The notes under the pieces were generated by a model that did not search any database, was not told the DNA's origin, and was given only the letters and a program-made list of their open reading frames with translations. Positions 28,353 to 36,512 of a stretch of DNA of 64,000 bases are shown one piece after another; the stretch's first letter is position 1, and every line of letters starts with the position of its first letter. This DNA comes from Desulfobacula sp. GTDB lineage: Bacteria > Desulfobacterota > Desulfobacteria > Desulfobacterales > Desulfobacteraceae. The DNA is taken from the NCBI GenBank assembly GCA_023701135.1, contig JAMPXP010000007.1, positions 124,001-188,000 of the forward strand, given 5' to 3'. Made by a program: the position numbers and the translations under genes.

Positions 28353-29087
28353 GTGAAGAGCAGCCTGAAAAAAAAGATAGCCCATTCGGTGGGAAAGGCT
28401 ATCTTTGACTGGAAAATGATCCTTGACAAAGAAAAGATTCTGGTGGGCATATCCGGCGGAAAGGATAGCCAGGCCCTTCTGAATATTTTATTTTCTTTTA
28501 AGAAAAAAGCGCCTGTGGATTTTGAAATTCTGCCGGTCCATATTGATGCCGGGTTTCAGGATTCCTTTGCAGAAGATCTTGGTCAATATGTTGAACAGGC
28601 ATATGGTCCTTTAAAAATTGAGTATAAGAATTATGGCATCCTTGCCCATTCTCTTGAAAATAAAGAGAATCCATGCTTTCTTTGTTCCCGCCTGAGAAGA
28701 AACAGGCTGTTTGAAATGGCAAAAGAGCAGGGATGCCAAAAAATTGCATTGGGCCATAATAAGGATGATATCATTGAGACCCTGTTTATTAACATGTTTT
28801 ATGCCGGAAAGATAGCGACCATGAAACCCAAACAGTCTTTCTTCGGCGGAACCCTTGATATCATCAGGCCGTTGTCATATGTTGAAAAAAAGGATATTGT
28901 AAAATTTGCTCAATCCCTTGGCTTGCCTGAGTTTAGGAACAACTGCCCCAGTGCGGATCGAACAAAACGGACAGAGATAAGGCAAATGCTGGAAGATTTA
29001 TATAACCATAATCAAAATATCAAAGGCAATATATTTAGGTCCCTGGGGAATATAGTGCCGGAGTATCTGCTGAACAGACAAATATGA
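28353..29087 (+). CDS. TtcA-family tRNA thiolation ATPase
   Basis: A 244-residue PP-loop ATPase with VGISGGKDSQ (motif at 34-39), a CxxC in NPCFLCSRLRRNRLF, ALGHNKDDIIETLF, and NCPSADRTKRTEIRQML. TtcA makes 2-thiocytidine at position 32 of tRNAs using a 4Fe-4S cluster; the cysteines here would support one. E. coli TtcA is longer (311), so this may be a related family member with another tRNA target. GTG start at 28353. It overlaps folE2 by four bases. Confidence 0.82.
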   Translation: MKSSLKKKIAHSVGKAIFDWKMILDKEKILVGISGGKDSQALLNILFSFKKKAPVDFEILPVHIDAGFQDSFAEDLGQYVEQAYGPLKIEYKNYGILAHSLENKENPCFLCSRLRRNRLFEMAKEQGCQKIALGHNKDDIIETLFINMFYAGKIATMKPKQSFFGGTLDIIRPLSYVEKKDIVKFAQSLGLPEFRNNCPSADRTKRTEIRQMLEDLYNHNQNIKGNIFRSLGNIVPEYLLNRQI

Positions 29088-29863
29088 TAGATATTCAGAA
29101 CCAGCCGGATTACAGAAATATTCCCATAGATAAAGTCGGAATAAAAGGATTGAAATACCCGGTAAAAGTATTGGATAAGACCACGGGCCTTCAATCGACG
29201 GTTGCCCAGATCAATATGTATGTGGATCTGCCCCACCATTGCAAAGGAACCCACATGAGCAGATTTGTTGAAATCCTGAATCTGGTCAGAACAAAGGTAT
29301 CTCTGGAATCTTTAACCAATATCCTGGAGGATATGAAAACCATTCTCGGGGCAAAATCTTCCCATATTGAAATTTCATTTCCCTATTTTATCGAAAAAAA
29401 ATCACCTGAAACAGGATCAAAGGGATTGATGGATTATAATTGTTCCATTATCGGATCTTCCAACGGCAAAAAAAATACCGATATCGTTCTCACCGTGGCA
29501 GTCCCGGTCACATCTGTCTGTCCCTGTTCAAAGGAAATCAGCGAATATGGGGCCCACAATCAGCGCGGTGAAGTGTTGGTCAGCACTCGGTTCAAGAAAT
29601 TCATATGGATCGAGGATATAGTCGGGCTGGTTGAGGCCTCGGCATCCTGTGATATTTTTTCCGTGCTGAAAAGGGAAGATGAAAAATATGTTACGGAAAA
29701 AGCCTATAACAATCCAAAATTTGTCGAAGACATCACAAGGGATGTGGCCCAGGAGCTGATGGCCGATAAAAATATTACCTGGTTTTCCGTAAGCGCTGAA
29801 AATTTCGAGTCCATTCATAACCACAGTGCCTATGCCTATATCGAAAGAGGGGGACTCTCCTGA
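29084..29863 (+). CDS. folE2: GTP cyclohydrolase FolE2
   Basis: A 259-residue type IB GTP cyclohydrolase I with VGIKGLKYPVKVLD, the HHCKGTHMSRFVEIL block, TSVCPCSKEISEYGAHNQRG containing the metal-binding cysteine, and the terminal ESIHNHSAYAYIERGG. It makes 7,8-dihydroneopterin triphosphate for folate and queuosine. The metal-flexible FolE2 form replaces zinc-dependent FolE. No folE or other folate gene is in the window. Confidence 0.95.
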   Translation: MIDIQNQPDYRNIPIDKVGIKGLKYPVKVLDKTTGLQSTVAQINMYVDLPHHCKGTHMSRFVEILNLVRTKVSLESLTNILEDMKTILGAKSSHIEISFPYFIEKKSPETGSKGLMDYNCSIIGSSNGKKNTDIVLTVAVPVTSVCPCSKEISEYGAHNQRGEVLVSTRFKKFIWIEDIVGLVEASASCDIFSVLKREDEKYVTEKAYNNPKFVEDITRDVAQELMADKNITWFSVSAENFESIHNHSAYAYIERGGLS

Positions 29864-29872
29864 TTTTTTTTA

Positions 29873-31066
29873 TCATTGCAGTTGATTTGTCATATTTTTG
29901 AGATGATTCAGAATACTCTCATAGCCCTTGTTCTCCTTGTTTATCATGATAATATAAGGGTAAAGCCTCCCATTTTTCCCTGATAAATATCCTGCCCGGG
30001 TCCGGACGCCGGTCAAGGTTCCTGTTTTAAAAAATTCATTTTCTTCGTGTTTCAGCAATCCATGATAAGGCATGAATTTGCCCAATACCTTCAGCATTTC
30101 GTTGGGTGAAATTCTGTTTCCCCTTGAAAGCCCGGAGCCTTCGTCGATGGTGAGATCTGTCAGGCCCAAATGCCGGCGTGAGAAATCCTGAACCGCCCGG
30201 ACCCCTTTTTCAAGCGTTGCCGGTTCTCCAAAGAGTTTAGCGCCCATGGATAATAGAAGCTGATTGGCAATGAAATTATTGGAGTATTGCAGCAGGCTTT
30301 GAATGACTGCCTTTAATTCATGGGGAGACTGGAAGACACGGGGAGCAGAATTGTTTAAGGCAAATGCCTGGACTTGGACCGAGCCTGTGACAGGTATTTT
30401 TTTTTCAAGAAAATATTTCAGCAATAATCCTGGATACAAATCACTTTGCTCGCGTGAGAGGGTGATTCGTCCCTGTCTTAAATTGGTTTTTCTGATATCG
30501 GCATGGAAAAAATCCAGCAAAGGGGTCTGAGGTTCGCCGCTGATAAAGCATTTTTTGTCCTTGTCCCATTGGAAATGGATGGTGTTGAAATTGGCACACA
30601 GTGCTCCCACCGGGGCATCATACGGGTTTAAAGAGTCTCCTTTGCCCGGAATATCAATGGGTTTCGCGTAATAGGAGGGGTCGATAATGATATGGCGGAT
30701 CTCTTTTATCTTGGCTTTTAAAAGGATGTCTTGACTCAAGTCCTGGATAATTTCGGAAGTCAATAACGGATCCCCATATCCTTTGATATAAACATTTTTT
30801 GATGGTGCATCATAATCATAATGCGTGGGGAAGTGATAGGCTTCCCCCAGAATGTGAATGGCGGCAAGACTGGTCAGGATTTTTAAGGTTGAAGCCGGCA
30901 CAAATGGTTTTTCTTTGTTTTGAGCATAGAGGATCCGGCCCTGGTCATCCGCCAAAATGATCCCCGCATTCACGGTCTCAGCATAAACGCAGGGAATCAT
31001 GGATAAGAAAACAAGCCCGGTCAATATCCCGGAAAGGATTAAAACAGTTAATTTTTTCTTAGTCAT
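29873..31066 (-). CDS. dacB: D-alanyl-D-alanine carboxypeptidase/endopeptidase (PBP4, S13)
   Basis: A 397-residue exported S13 peptidase. The signal peptide ends near residue 29. The penicillin-binding motifs are SxxK as Ser59-Lys62 (PASTLK), SxN in YSNNFIANQ, and KTGTLTG. It trims or opens peptide cross-links in peptidoglycan. It is shorter than E. coli DacB (477), with a reduced insertion domain. Its start overlaps the M18 aminopeptidase end by eight bases, so they are co-expressed leftward. Confidence 0.9.
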   Translation of the reverse strand: MTKKKLTVLILSGILTGLVFLSMIPCVYAETVNAGIILADDQGRILYAQNKEKPFVPASTLKILTSLAAIHILGEAYHFPTHYDYDAPSKNVYIKGYGDPLLTSEIIQDLSQDILLKAKIKEIRHIIIDPSYYAKPIDIPGKGDSLNPYDAPVGALCANFNTIHFQWDKDKKCFISGEPQTPLLDFFHADIRKTNLRQGRITLSREQSDLYPGLLLKYFLEKKIPVTGSVQVQAFALNNSAPRVFQSPHELKAVIQSLLQYSNNFIANQLLLSMGAKLFGEPATLEKGVRAVQDFSRRHLGLTDLTIDEGSGLSRGNRISPNEMLKVLGKFMPYHGLLKHEENEFFKTGTLTGVRTRAGYLSGKNGRLYPYIIMINKENKGYESILNHLKNMTNQLQ

Positions 31067-32486
31067 TATCTTTATAAAAGGCCTTATACCCCAGATAGGT
31101 CATGTACACATCTGCCTTGCTGGATATCTCAAAGGGAGAATGCATGGAAAGAAGTGAAGGACCGCAGTCAAGGACATTCATCCCGAATTTGGCCAGGAAT
31201 TTAGCCACGGTGCCGCCGCCGCCCTGATCGATTTTTCCCAGTTCGCCGGTCTGCCAGACAATATGATTGTGATTGAAAATCTGCCGGATTTTACCGACAA
31301 ATTCAGAACCGGCATCGCTGGCCCCGGATTTGCCGCCGACACCGGTAAATTTGGTGATGCAGATGCCGAATCCCAGTTTTGCAGCATTCATGGCCTCATG
31401 GACATCCTTGAAATCGGGGTCCATGGCGGCATTCACATCGGCCGAAAGGCAGGATGAATGAATCAATGCCTTTCTAAGAGATCTGTTGTCGGTATTTTCA
31501 CCGCTGATAAGGAGAAGATCGGACATGAAATCTTCCAGGAAATTGGATTTTGCCCCGCTGCTGCCCTCACTACCGATTTCTTCTTTGTCAAAGAAAAGGG
31601 CCATGATTGTTTTTTCGGAGGGCTCTGAATCCAGAAACGCTTCAAGGCTTGTAAAGGCACAGACCCGGTCATCCTGTCCATAGGCGCCGATCAAGGATCG
31701 GTCAAATCCGACATCCCTTGCCTTTTCCGAGGGGACGGCTTCTATTTCGGCACTGACAAAATCCTCTTCCGTAATACCATATTGATCAAATAAGCAGTTC
31801 AAGACCCCTAACTTAAACCGGTCTTTTTCATCTTTCCCCCCCAAGGGAAGGCTTCCGACGACCAGATTTAATTTTTCTCCCTCAAACACTTCTGAAATAT
31901 TTTTGTTGGCTTGAGTTTTTCCTGCCAGATGGGGCAGAAGGTCTGTAATGGTAAAGACCGGGTCACTGGGATGTTCGCCGATGGTAATATCAACCCGTTC
32001 ATTATTGGATTTGATAATGGTCCCGTGAAGGGCCAAAGGCAAGGCCAGCCAGTGATATTTCCGGATTCCGCCATAATAATGGGTTTTCATCAACCCCATG
32101 CTCAGGTCTTCATAGATGGGGTTCTGTTTTAAATCCAGCCTCGGGGAATCAATATGGGAGGCAATAATATTGGCGCCGCGCCCGGACAGTTTTTTCCCGA
32201 GGACGGCCAGGGCCACACAGCGGCCCTGAAAAATTTTATATACTTTTTTGATGTTTTTGTGGGTTTTTCCCAAAACCGTATCAATATCTACAAATCCTTT
32301 TTGTTTTGCAGCGTCGATAATTTGACGGGCCGCTTCTCTTTCGGTCTTGGATTGGTCTAAAAACGCCTTGTATTTTTCACAGAACGGGAAAACCTGGTCC
32401 TGATCTTTTTTATCGAGCGCATCAAACACAAGCGGCTGTTTTTTAAGCAAGGTTTCTCTGATTTTTTTAATCCGGGTTTTATTCAT
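31059..32486 (-). CDS. M18-family aminopeptidase
   Basis: A 475-residue cytoplasmic zinc aminopeptidase. Metal and active-site blocks are visible: ASHIDSPRLDLK, FFDKEEIGSEGSSGA, and the late LLSMHSPFEISSKADVYM. M18 enzymes are large tetrahedral particles releasing N-terminal acidic or other residues. No signal peptide. It is upstream of and overlapping dacB. Substrate specificity is not predictable from sequence. Confidence 0.92.
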   Translation of the reverse strand: MNKTRIKKIRETLLKKQPLVFDALDKKDQDQVFPFCEKYKAFLDQSKTEREAARQIIDAAKQKGFVDIDTVLGKTHKNIKKVYKIFQGRCVALAVLGKKLSGRGANIIASHIDSPRLDLKQNPIYEDLSMGLMKTHYYGGIRKYHWLALPLALHGTIIKSNNERVDITIGEHPSDPVFTITDLLPHLAGKTQANKNISEVFEGEKLNLVVGSLPLGGKDEKDRFKLGVLNCLFDQYGITEEDFVSAEIEAVPSEKARDVGFDRSLIGAYGQDDRVCAFTSLEAFLDSEPSEKTIMALFFDKEEIGSEGSSGAKSNFLEDFMSDLLLISGENTDNRSLRKALIHSSCLSADVNAAMDPDFKDVHEAMNAAKLGFGICITKFTGVGGKSGASDAGSEFVGKIRQIFNHNHIVWQTGELGKIDQGGGGTVAKFLAKFGMNVLDCGPSLLSMHSPFEISSKADVYMTYLGYKAFYKDND

Positions 32487-32504
32487 TGATACAGCCCTTT
32501 CTTT

Positions 32505-33047
32505 CTATTTGAACAATTGAAAAAAATCATTCACCATTTCTTTGATCCGATGTTTCATTTTCAGCTTCTCCCACCTGTCGGGAAAGGCAATGGGGCAAAA
32601 ATCAACCCTGACTTCATACACGTATTCGTTTTGTTCTTCAAGGTAAGTCTTTTTTTGAAGGGTTAAAGAGGCCATGATGACACCTTCATAGCTGATTACC
32701 GTATCATTATCCTTTGTCTTTACGGATTTTAATCCGTGATCGACGAGTATATTTTTTAAGGCATTCTCTTTGATGCGCTGCTGGGCAGACTCATTTGATT
32801 CTCCGGGATCGGCAGATATTACTCCTGAAATAAGAATCTGAGAAAATTTTTCCGCCCGGAAATCGTTTTTTGACGGTACCATCAATAGATTGTCATCAAC
32901 CAGTTTGTTTTTCGATGATTTGATATCGTATTTAATATAATAGGTATTCAGTCCTTCATCCGGGTATGTTGCAGGAATAAATACCCATATGGCCGGTAAT
33001 GTACAACACCAGAGATACAGGAAGCAGGGTTTAAAAGCAGCAGGCAT
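32505..33047 (-). CDS. Uncharacterised exported protein
   Basis: A 180-residue protein with a hydrophobic N-terminus (about 7-26, FLYLWCCTLPAIWVFIPA) that should act as a signal or anchor, then a soluble alpha/beta domain (FSQILISGVISADPGESNESA, VISYEGVIMASLTLQKK, YEVRVDFCPIAFPDRWEKL). I do not recognise a family. It is 18 bases upstream of the M18 gene on the same strand and divergent from the LPP20 lipoprotein gene. Confidence 0.65.
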   Translation of the reverse strand: MPAAFKPCFLYLWCCTLPAIWVFIPATYPDEGLNTYYIKYDIKSSKNKLVDDNLLMVPSKNDFRAEKFSQILISGVISADPGESNESAQQRIKENALKNILVDHGLKSVKTKDNDTVISYEGVIMASLTLQKKTYLEEQNEYVYEVRVDFCPIAFPDRWEKLKMKHRIKEMVNDFFQLFK

Positions 33048-33186
33048 GGTTTTTGAATATATTCTTCGTGGATTAAAGTTAACAGTAAATCCTGACGATT
33101 TATCAGTATCATGAAAAATTGTGAGGAATCAATGTAAAAAGGTTTTTAGGGTGTTTAGGTATAATCAGTTGAAAGGGGAAGGGAAG

Positions 33187-33714
33187 ATGAAAAAAATTGG
33201 CTTGATCATATCGGGATTATTTGTTTCCTCACTGTTGTTCTTGGCTTGTGGGAGCTTGCCGTCTTCCACCGTGGGTGGACCGGGAAAGGTTTTGGGCCCT
33301 CCGGGCGGAGAAGCGGATGATCAGAAAATCGTTACTTTTTATGTCATCGGCAAGGGGCTTGAACCTGAAAATGCGCTTTCAAAGGGGGAAGCTGTTTTGA
33401 TGGCGGAAAGGGCCGCTGTTGCAGACGGTTATCGGCAACTGGTTGAAAAACTCCGGGGTGTTTATCTGGAGGCATTCATGAGGGCCGGCCGAGGCACCGT
33501 TGACCAGGAGACCATCCAGGTTCAAACTCAATCCTGGCTTCGTGGAACGGAAATCATGGAGATTACCCAGGGGCAATATGGGATTACAATGGCCAGAATG
33601 AGCTTAAGAATTAATTTTACCAGGGATGGGATGATCTGGTGGCCCGTTGGAATCGGAAGGGATGTCAAGCCGTCTTTCTCCGAAGGCACCATCAATGGCG
33701 GCGGCTCAAGCTAA
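33187..33714 (+). CDS. LPP20-family outer-membrane lipoprotein
   Basis: A 175-residue lipoprotein with lipobox LACG (signal peptide about 1-19), a glycine/proline-rich linker, then an LPP20-type domain: AERAAVADGYRQLVEKLRGV, YLEAFMRAGRGTVDQETIQ, LRGTEIMEITQ. LPP20 proteins are outer-membrane lipoproteins found near flagellar or envelope genes; their exact job is unclear. ATG 33187 is chosen for its AAGGGGAAGGG RBS and signal peptide. The next gene, 69 bases on, encodes an OmpA-like protein. Confidence 0.8.
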   Translation: MKKIGLIISGLFVSSLLFLACGSLPSSTVGGPGKVLGPPGGEADDQKIVTFYVIGKGLEPENALSKGEAVLMAERAAVADGYRQLVEKLRGVYLEAFMRAGRGTVDQETIQVQTQSWLRGTEIMEITQGQYGITMARMSLRINFTRDGMIWWPVGIGRDVKPSFSEGTINGGGSS

Positions 33715-33783
33715 TTTTTGTTGCAGGGAAAGAGACCATCGGTTTAACGTCTTAATATATTGATCCATTTTGGGGAGGATGCC

Positions 33784-34800
33784 ATGAGGAAATTTCTGTT
33801 GCTTTGCAAAGCATTCAGAAAATATATGCCGGTCATATCGGCATTGTTTTTTCTTTCCACTGCATTAGGCTGGTCTGCCGGATATCAGGAAGAAAAACTG
33901 TTGGATACGAATTCATATTCTTTAGATGAATTAAAGAGAAAAACAGACGAACATAAAGTTGAAATCCAAGTTCTTGAGGATCAGATCAAAGACCTGAAAG
34001 CCGACTCAGACTGGATGATATTAAAAATAAATCAGATCCAGGATTCGGGCCGGGTTGTCCAGCCAACTCTGAAAACAGCCCTCCGTCATAAAGAAGACAA
34101 AATCAAAGAACTGACAAAAACAAAAAAAAGACTTGAATCCCTTGTAAAATATTATTCAGCCATAGAGAAATCAAAGCAGGACGGAACCTTTGAAAGTATT
34201 GTCGATAAAAAGATAGCGACCCTTGAATCAACGCCTGAAAAATCTGAAAAGCCTGAAAAAAAAGAGCCCGTTATCCAAGCCAAAGAGACGCCTCCCAAGC
34301 CGGACAAAAAAGCCTTGCAGAAAAATTTGCCGTTTGTTACGGACAATCCAAAAGAAATAACCTCGGTCAGCAGCAGTGAATTACAGGCCGCCATCGACAA
34401 GACAGGGTTACGGGACTGGGTGGAAATTGTCGGATCAGGCACCTGCCTGCGTCTTGAAACAACCCTGCCCATTCTTTTTCCCACCGGCAGCGCCGTCATA
34501 GCCGGAGAGTACAAGCCCTTTTTCCGGAAACTGGCTGATTTGCTTAAACCCTATGATGTTAAAATTCTTGTAAGCGGTTTCACAGACACGGTTCCTATCC
34601 ATAATAAAAAATATCCGTCCAATTTTGAATTGGGCGCCAACAGGGCAACAAATGTGATTCACCTGCTTGTTGCCTATGGTTTGAAACCCTCCATATTTAA
34701 AATCGATTCCACGGGTGAATATAGGTTTGCCGCAAAAAAACCGTCAACGCAGAACGCGTTTGAAAGGCGAGTCGAAATTACCGTTATTTTTGCCGGATAG
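33784..34800 (+). CDS. Exported coiled-coil protein with OmpA/MotB peptidoglycan-binding domain
   Basis: A 338-residue protein with a long signal segment (to about residue 33), a coiled coil at about 45-125, a Lys/Pro/Glu linker (about 138-175), and a C-terminal OmpA-like domain (LPILFPTGSAVIAGEY, ILVSGFTDTVPI, FELGANRATNVIHLL, FERRVEITVIF). The N-R peptidoglycan contacts are present. It probably tethers the envelope to the wall. ATG 33784 follows GGGGAGG; an in-frame TTG at 33760 is less likely. Confidence 0.8.
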   Translation: MRKFLLLCKAFRKYMPVISALFFLSTALGWSAGYQEEKLLDTNSYSLDELKRKTDEHKVEIQVLEDQIKDLKADSDWMILKINQIQDSGRVVQPTLKTALRHKEDKIKELTKTKKRLESLVKYYSAIEKSKQDGTFESIVDKKIATLESTPEKSEKPEKKEPVIQAKETPPKPDKKALQKNLPFVTDNPKEITSVSSSELQAAIDKTGLRDWVEIVGSGTCLRLETTLPILFPTGSAVIAGEYKPFFRKLADLLKPYDVKILVSGFTDTVPIHNKKYPSNFELGANRATNVIHLLVAYGLKPSIFKIDSTGEYRFAAKKPSTQNAFERRVEITVIFAG

Positions 34801-34827
34801 TTACTTCATTTAGGATTATGGTTTCAT

Positions 34828-34863
34828 AAAAAAAAGCATTCTGGACAAGGAATGCTTTTTTAT
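34828..34863 (+). terminator. Intrinsic terminator after the OmpA-like gene
   Basis: AAAAAGCATTC (34831-34841) pairs with GAATGCTTTTT (34850-34860) around an 8-base loop and is followed by a continuing T-rich run. It separates the housekeeping side from the polysaccharide locus. Confidence 0.88.
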
Positions 34864-34871
34864 TTTTCTTC

Positions 34872-34899
34872 TTGACCTGGGCTTGATTTTTCTTATATA
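34872..34899 (+). promoter_or_regulatory. Promoter of the EPS regulator gene
   Basis: TTGACC (34872-34877) and TATATA (34894-34899) with a 16-base spacer. The expected start of transcription is only a few bases before the ATG at 34910 and there is no Shine-Dalgarno in that gap, so the message may be leaderless. Confidence 0.6.
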
Positions 34900-34900
34900 T

Positions 34901-34915
34901 GTTCAAGTCATGAAC
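34901..34915. promoter_or_regulatory. Palindrome over the start codon of the EPS regulator, operator candidate
   Basis: GTTCA-AGTCA-TGAAC is a 5+5 base inverted repeat with a 5-base spacer centred on the transcription/translation start. Its position just downstream of the -10 box is that of an autorepression operator for a winged-helix dimer. No second exact copy was found in the leader of the following operon. Confidence 0.4.
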
Positions 34916-35302
34916 ACCTTTATAGACGAAGAGATTCATCTTAAGATACTCAGGCTCCTACAAGACAATTCCAGGATTACCCAACGGGAAATGAACCAAA
35001 AAATGGGTGTTAGTGTCGGCAAGATCAATTATTGCATTTCCGCCTTATCTGAAAAGGGGCTGATCAAGATTGAACGGTTCAATAAGGCCCACAATAAATC
35101 TGCCTATATGTATCGGCTAACTCCCAAAGGGTTTGAAGAGATTGCGCGGCTGACCCTCAGTTTTCTGAAATTGAAAGTCAGCGAGTACAACAGGATAAAA
35201 CTGGAAATTCAATCACTTTATGGCCAGGTTAATCAAACAGATCTTGAATCCTGCAATGATCCAGGGCTTTTGACGGATTTAAAGACTTTGTCTAAAATGT
35301 AA
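34910..35302 (+). CDS. MarR-type EPS-associated transcriptional regulator
   Basis: A 130-residue winged-helix protein: LKILRLLQDNSRITQREMNQ, MGVSVGKINYCISALSEKGL (recognition helix), a wing IKIERFNKAHNKSAYMYRLTPKG, given here in parts, and a C-terminal helical dimer segment. This matches the small MarR-family regulators that stand at the head of exopolysaccharide loci. It directly precedes the polysaccharide operon and probably controls it. ATG 34910 is chosen over an in-frame codon at 34883 because the latter lies in the promoter. Confidence 0.85.
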   Translation: MNTFIDEEIHLKILRLLQDNSRITQREMNQKMGVSVGKINYCISALSEKGLIKIERFNKAHNKSAYMYRLTPKGFEEIARLTLSFLKLKVSEYNRIKLEIQSLYGQVNQTDLESCNDPGLLTDLKTLSKM

Positions 35303-35315
35303 TTTTTTTATAGAA

Positions 35316-35335
35316 AATCAGGGTTTACCCTGATT
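35316..35335 (+). terminator. Terminator after the EPS regulator
   Basis: AATCAGGG (35316-35323) and CCCTGATT (35328-35335) form an 8-base stem with a 4-base loop, 13 bases past the stop codon. It is followed by gctttatc, so the T-run is weak. Confidence 0.65.
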
Positions 35336-35395
35336 GCTTTATCATCAAGCATATACTATAAGCGTAATTCTTTTTTTGAGTTTCCAAAGAAACCA

Positions 35396-35505
35396 TCGGG
35401 TACAAAATTCTGTAACCGACAGGGCGGAGCTATGTTCGGGGACCTTTGCAGGAGAGGCAAATTTTCCAGGCTAAAGATTTTGATAATTTTTAAACAAGGC
35501 TCAAA
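35396..35505 (+). other. Possible structured leader RNA ahead of the polysaccharide operon
   Basis: In the 207 bases between the regulator's terminator and the first sugar gene there are three local stems: TCGGGTAC/GTAACCGA (35396-35403 with 35412-35419, one mismatch), TTTGC/GCAAA (35445-35449 with 35457-35461) and GCTC/GAGC around 35489-35500. Between the first two lies a purine-rich stretch containing GGCGGAGC (35423-35430). I cannot assign it to a known riboswitch class. It may be an antitermination or regulatory leader. Confidence 0.35.
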
Positions 35506-35542
35506 TGAGCTATTCATTCAGTCAGAAAGTTGAGGTGCTGTC

Positions 35543-36478
35543 ATGAGGAAATTCGCATTAATAGGTGCTGCCGGTTATGTGGCTTCAAGGCATATGAAAG
35601 CAATCAAAGAGACGGGGAACATACTAACGGCGGCACTGGACCCTAATGACAGCGTCGGCATTATCGATAGTTATTTTCCAGGGGCTGATTTTTTTACCGA
35701 ATTTGAACGGTTTGACAGGCATATTGACAAGCAACGCAGAAAAGGGGAGAAGGTCAATTATGTCAGCATCTGCTCTCCCAATTATCTTCACGATGCTCAT
35801 ATCAGGTTCGCATTAAGGAACAATGCTGACGCAATTTGTGAAAAACCCCTTGTATTGAACCCATGGAACCTTGATGGCCTTGAAGAGATCGAGTTGGAAA
35901 CAGAATCAAAAGTGTATAATATTCTTCAACTTAGACTTCACCCTGCTTTAATCGAGTTGAAAAAACAGATAAAAAAGCAAGAAAAAAAACATGAAATTGA
36001 TTTAACCTATATAACTTCCAGGGGGAATTGGTATTTTACTTCCTGGAAAGGGGATATTTCAAAATCCGGAGGCATTGCATCAAATATCGGGATCCATTTT
36101 TTTGATATGTTGATCTGGATATTTGGTAAAATACAAAACAATATCGTGAATGCCCTTGAATTTGATAAAGCAGCCGGATATCTTGAACTTGAAAATGCTA
36201 GGGTAAGATGGTTTTTAAGCATAGACGAAAACAGCCTTCCGAAAGATATACGTTCAGCAGGGCAGAGAACCTATCGATCAATTACTGTGGATGGTAAAGA
36301 AATCGAATTCAGTGGAGGCTTTACAGATCTGCACACGCAAAGTTATCAGGAAATAATTTTAGGGAAAGGTTTTGGGCTGAAAGAAGCACGCCCGAGCATA
36401 GAAGCAGTCTATTATATCCGAAATGCCAAAGCGGAACTTAATAAGGGCGAACTTCATCCATTTATTCAAAAGCTCTGA
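35543..36478 (+). CDS. wbpB: WbpB/WlbA-type UDP-GlcNAc-uronate 3-oxidase (Gfo/Idh/MocA family)
   Basis: A 311-residue NAD-dependent oxidoreductase with FALIGAAGYVASRHMKA, the YVSICSPNYLHDAHI block, CEKPLVLNPWNL and SGGIASNIGIHFFDMLIW. The family oxidises C3 of UDP-N-acetylglucosaminuronate, which the WbpE-type aminotransferase then aminates. Genes for the matching acetyltransferase and aminotransferase follow immediately, so the trio wbpB-D-E is intact. GAGGTG stands before the ATG. Confidence 0.88.
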   Translation: MRKFALIGAAGYVASRHMKAIKETGNILTAALDPNDSVGIIDSYFPGADFFTEFERFDRHIDKQRRKGEKVNYVSICSPNYLHDAHIRFALRNNADAICEKPLVLNPWNLDGLEEIELETESKVYNILQLRLHPALIELKKQIKKQEKKHEIDLTYITSRGNWYFTSWKGDISKSGGIASNIGIHFFDMLIWIFGKIQNNIVNALEFDKAAGYLELENARVRWFLSIDENSLPKDIRSAGQRTYRSITVDGKEIEFSGGFTDLHTQSYQEIILGKGFGLKEARPSIEAVYYIRNAKAELNKGELHPFIQKL

Positions 36479-36512
36479 ACATTTCATTTTTTCGTGAAGG
36501 GATTATAATATA

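Noticed and set aside
35423-35433. Calling a JUMPstart/ops element
   Set aside because: GGCGGAGCTAT lacks the T of GGCGGTAGC and the downstream consensus, so only a resemblance is noted under findings.
35391-35475. Cyclic-di-GMP or glycine riboswitch
   Set aside because: Stretches such as GGAGAGGCAAA look superficially similar, but the conserved cores and helices of those classes are not present.
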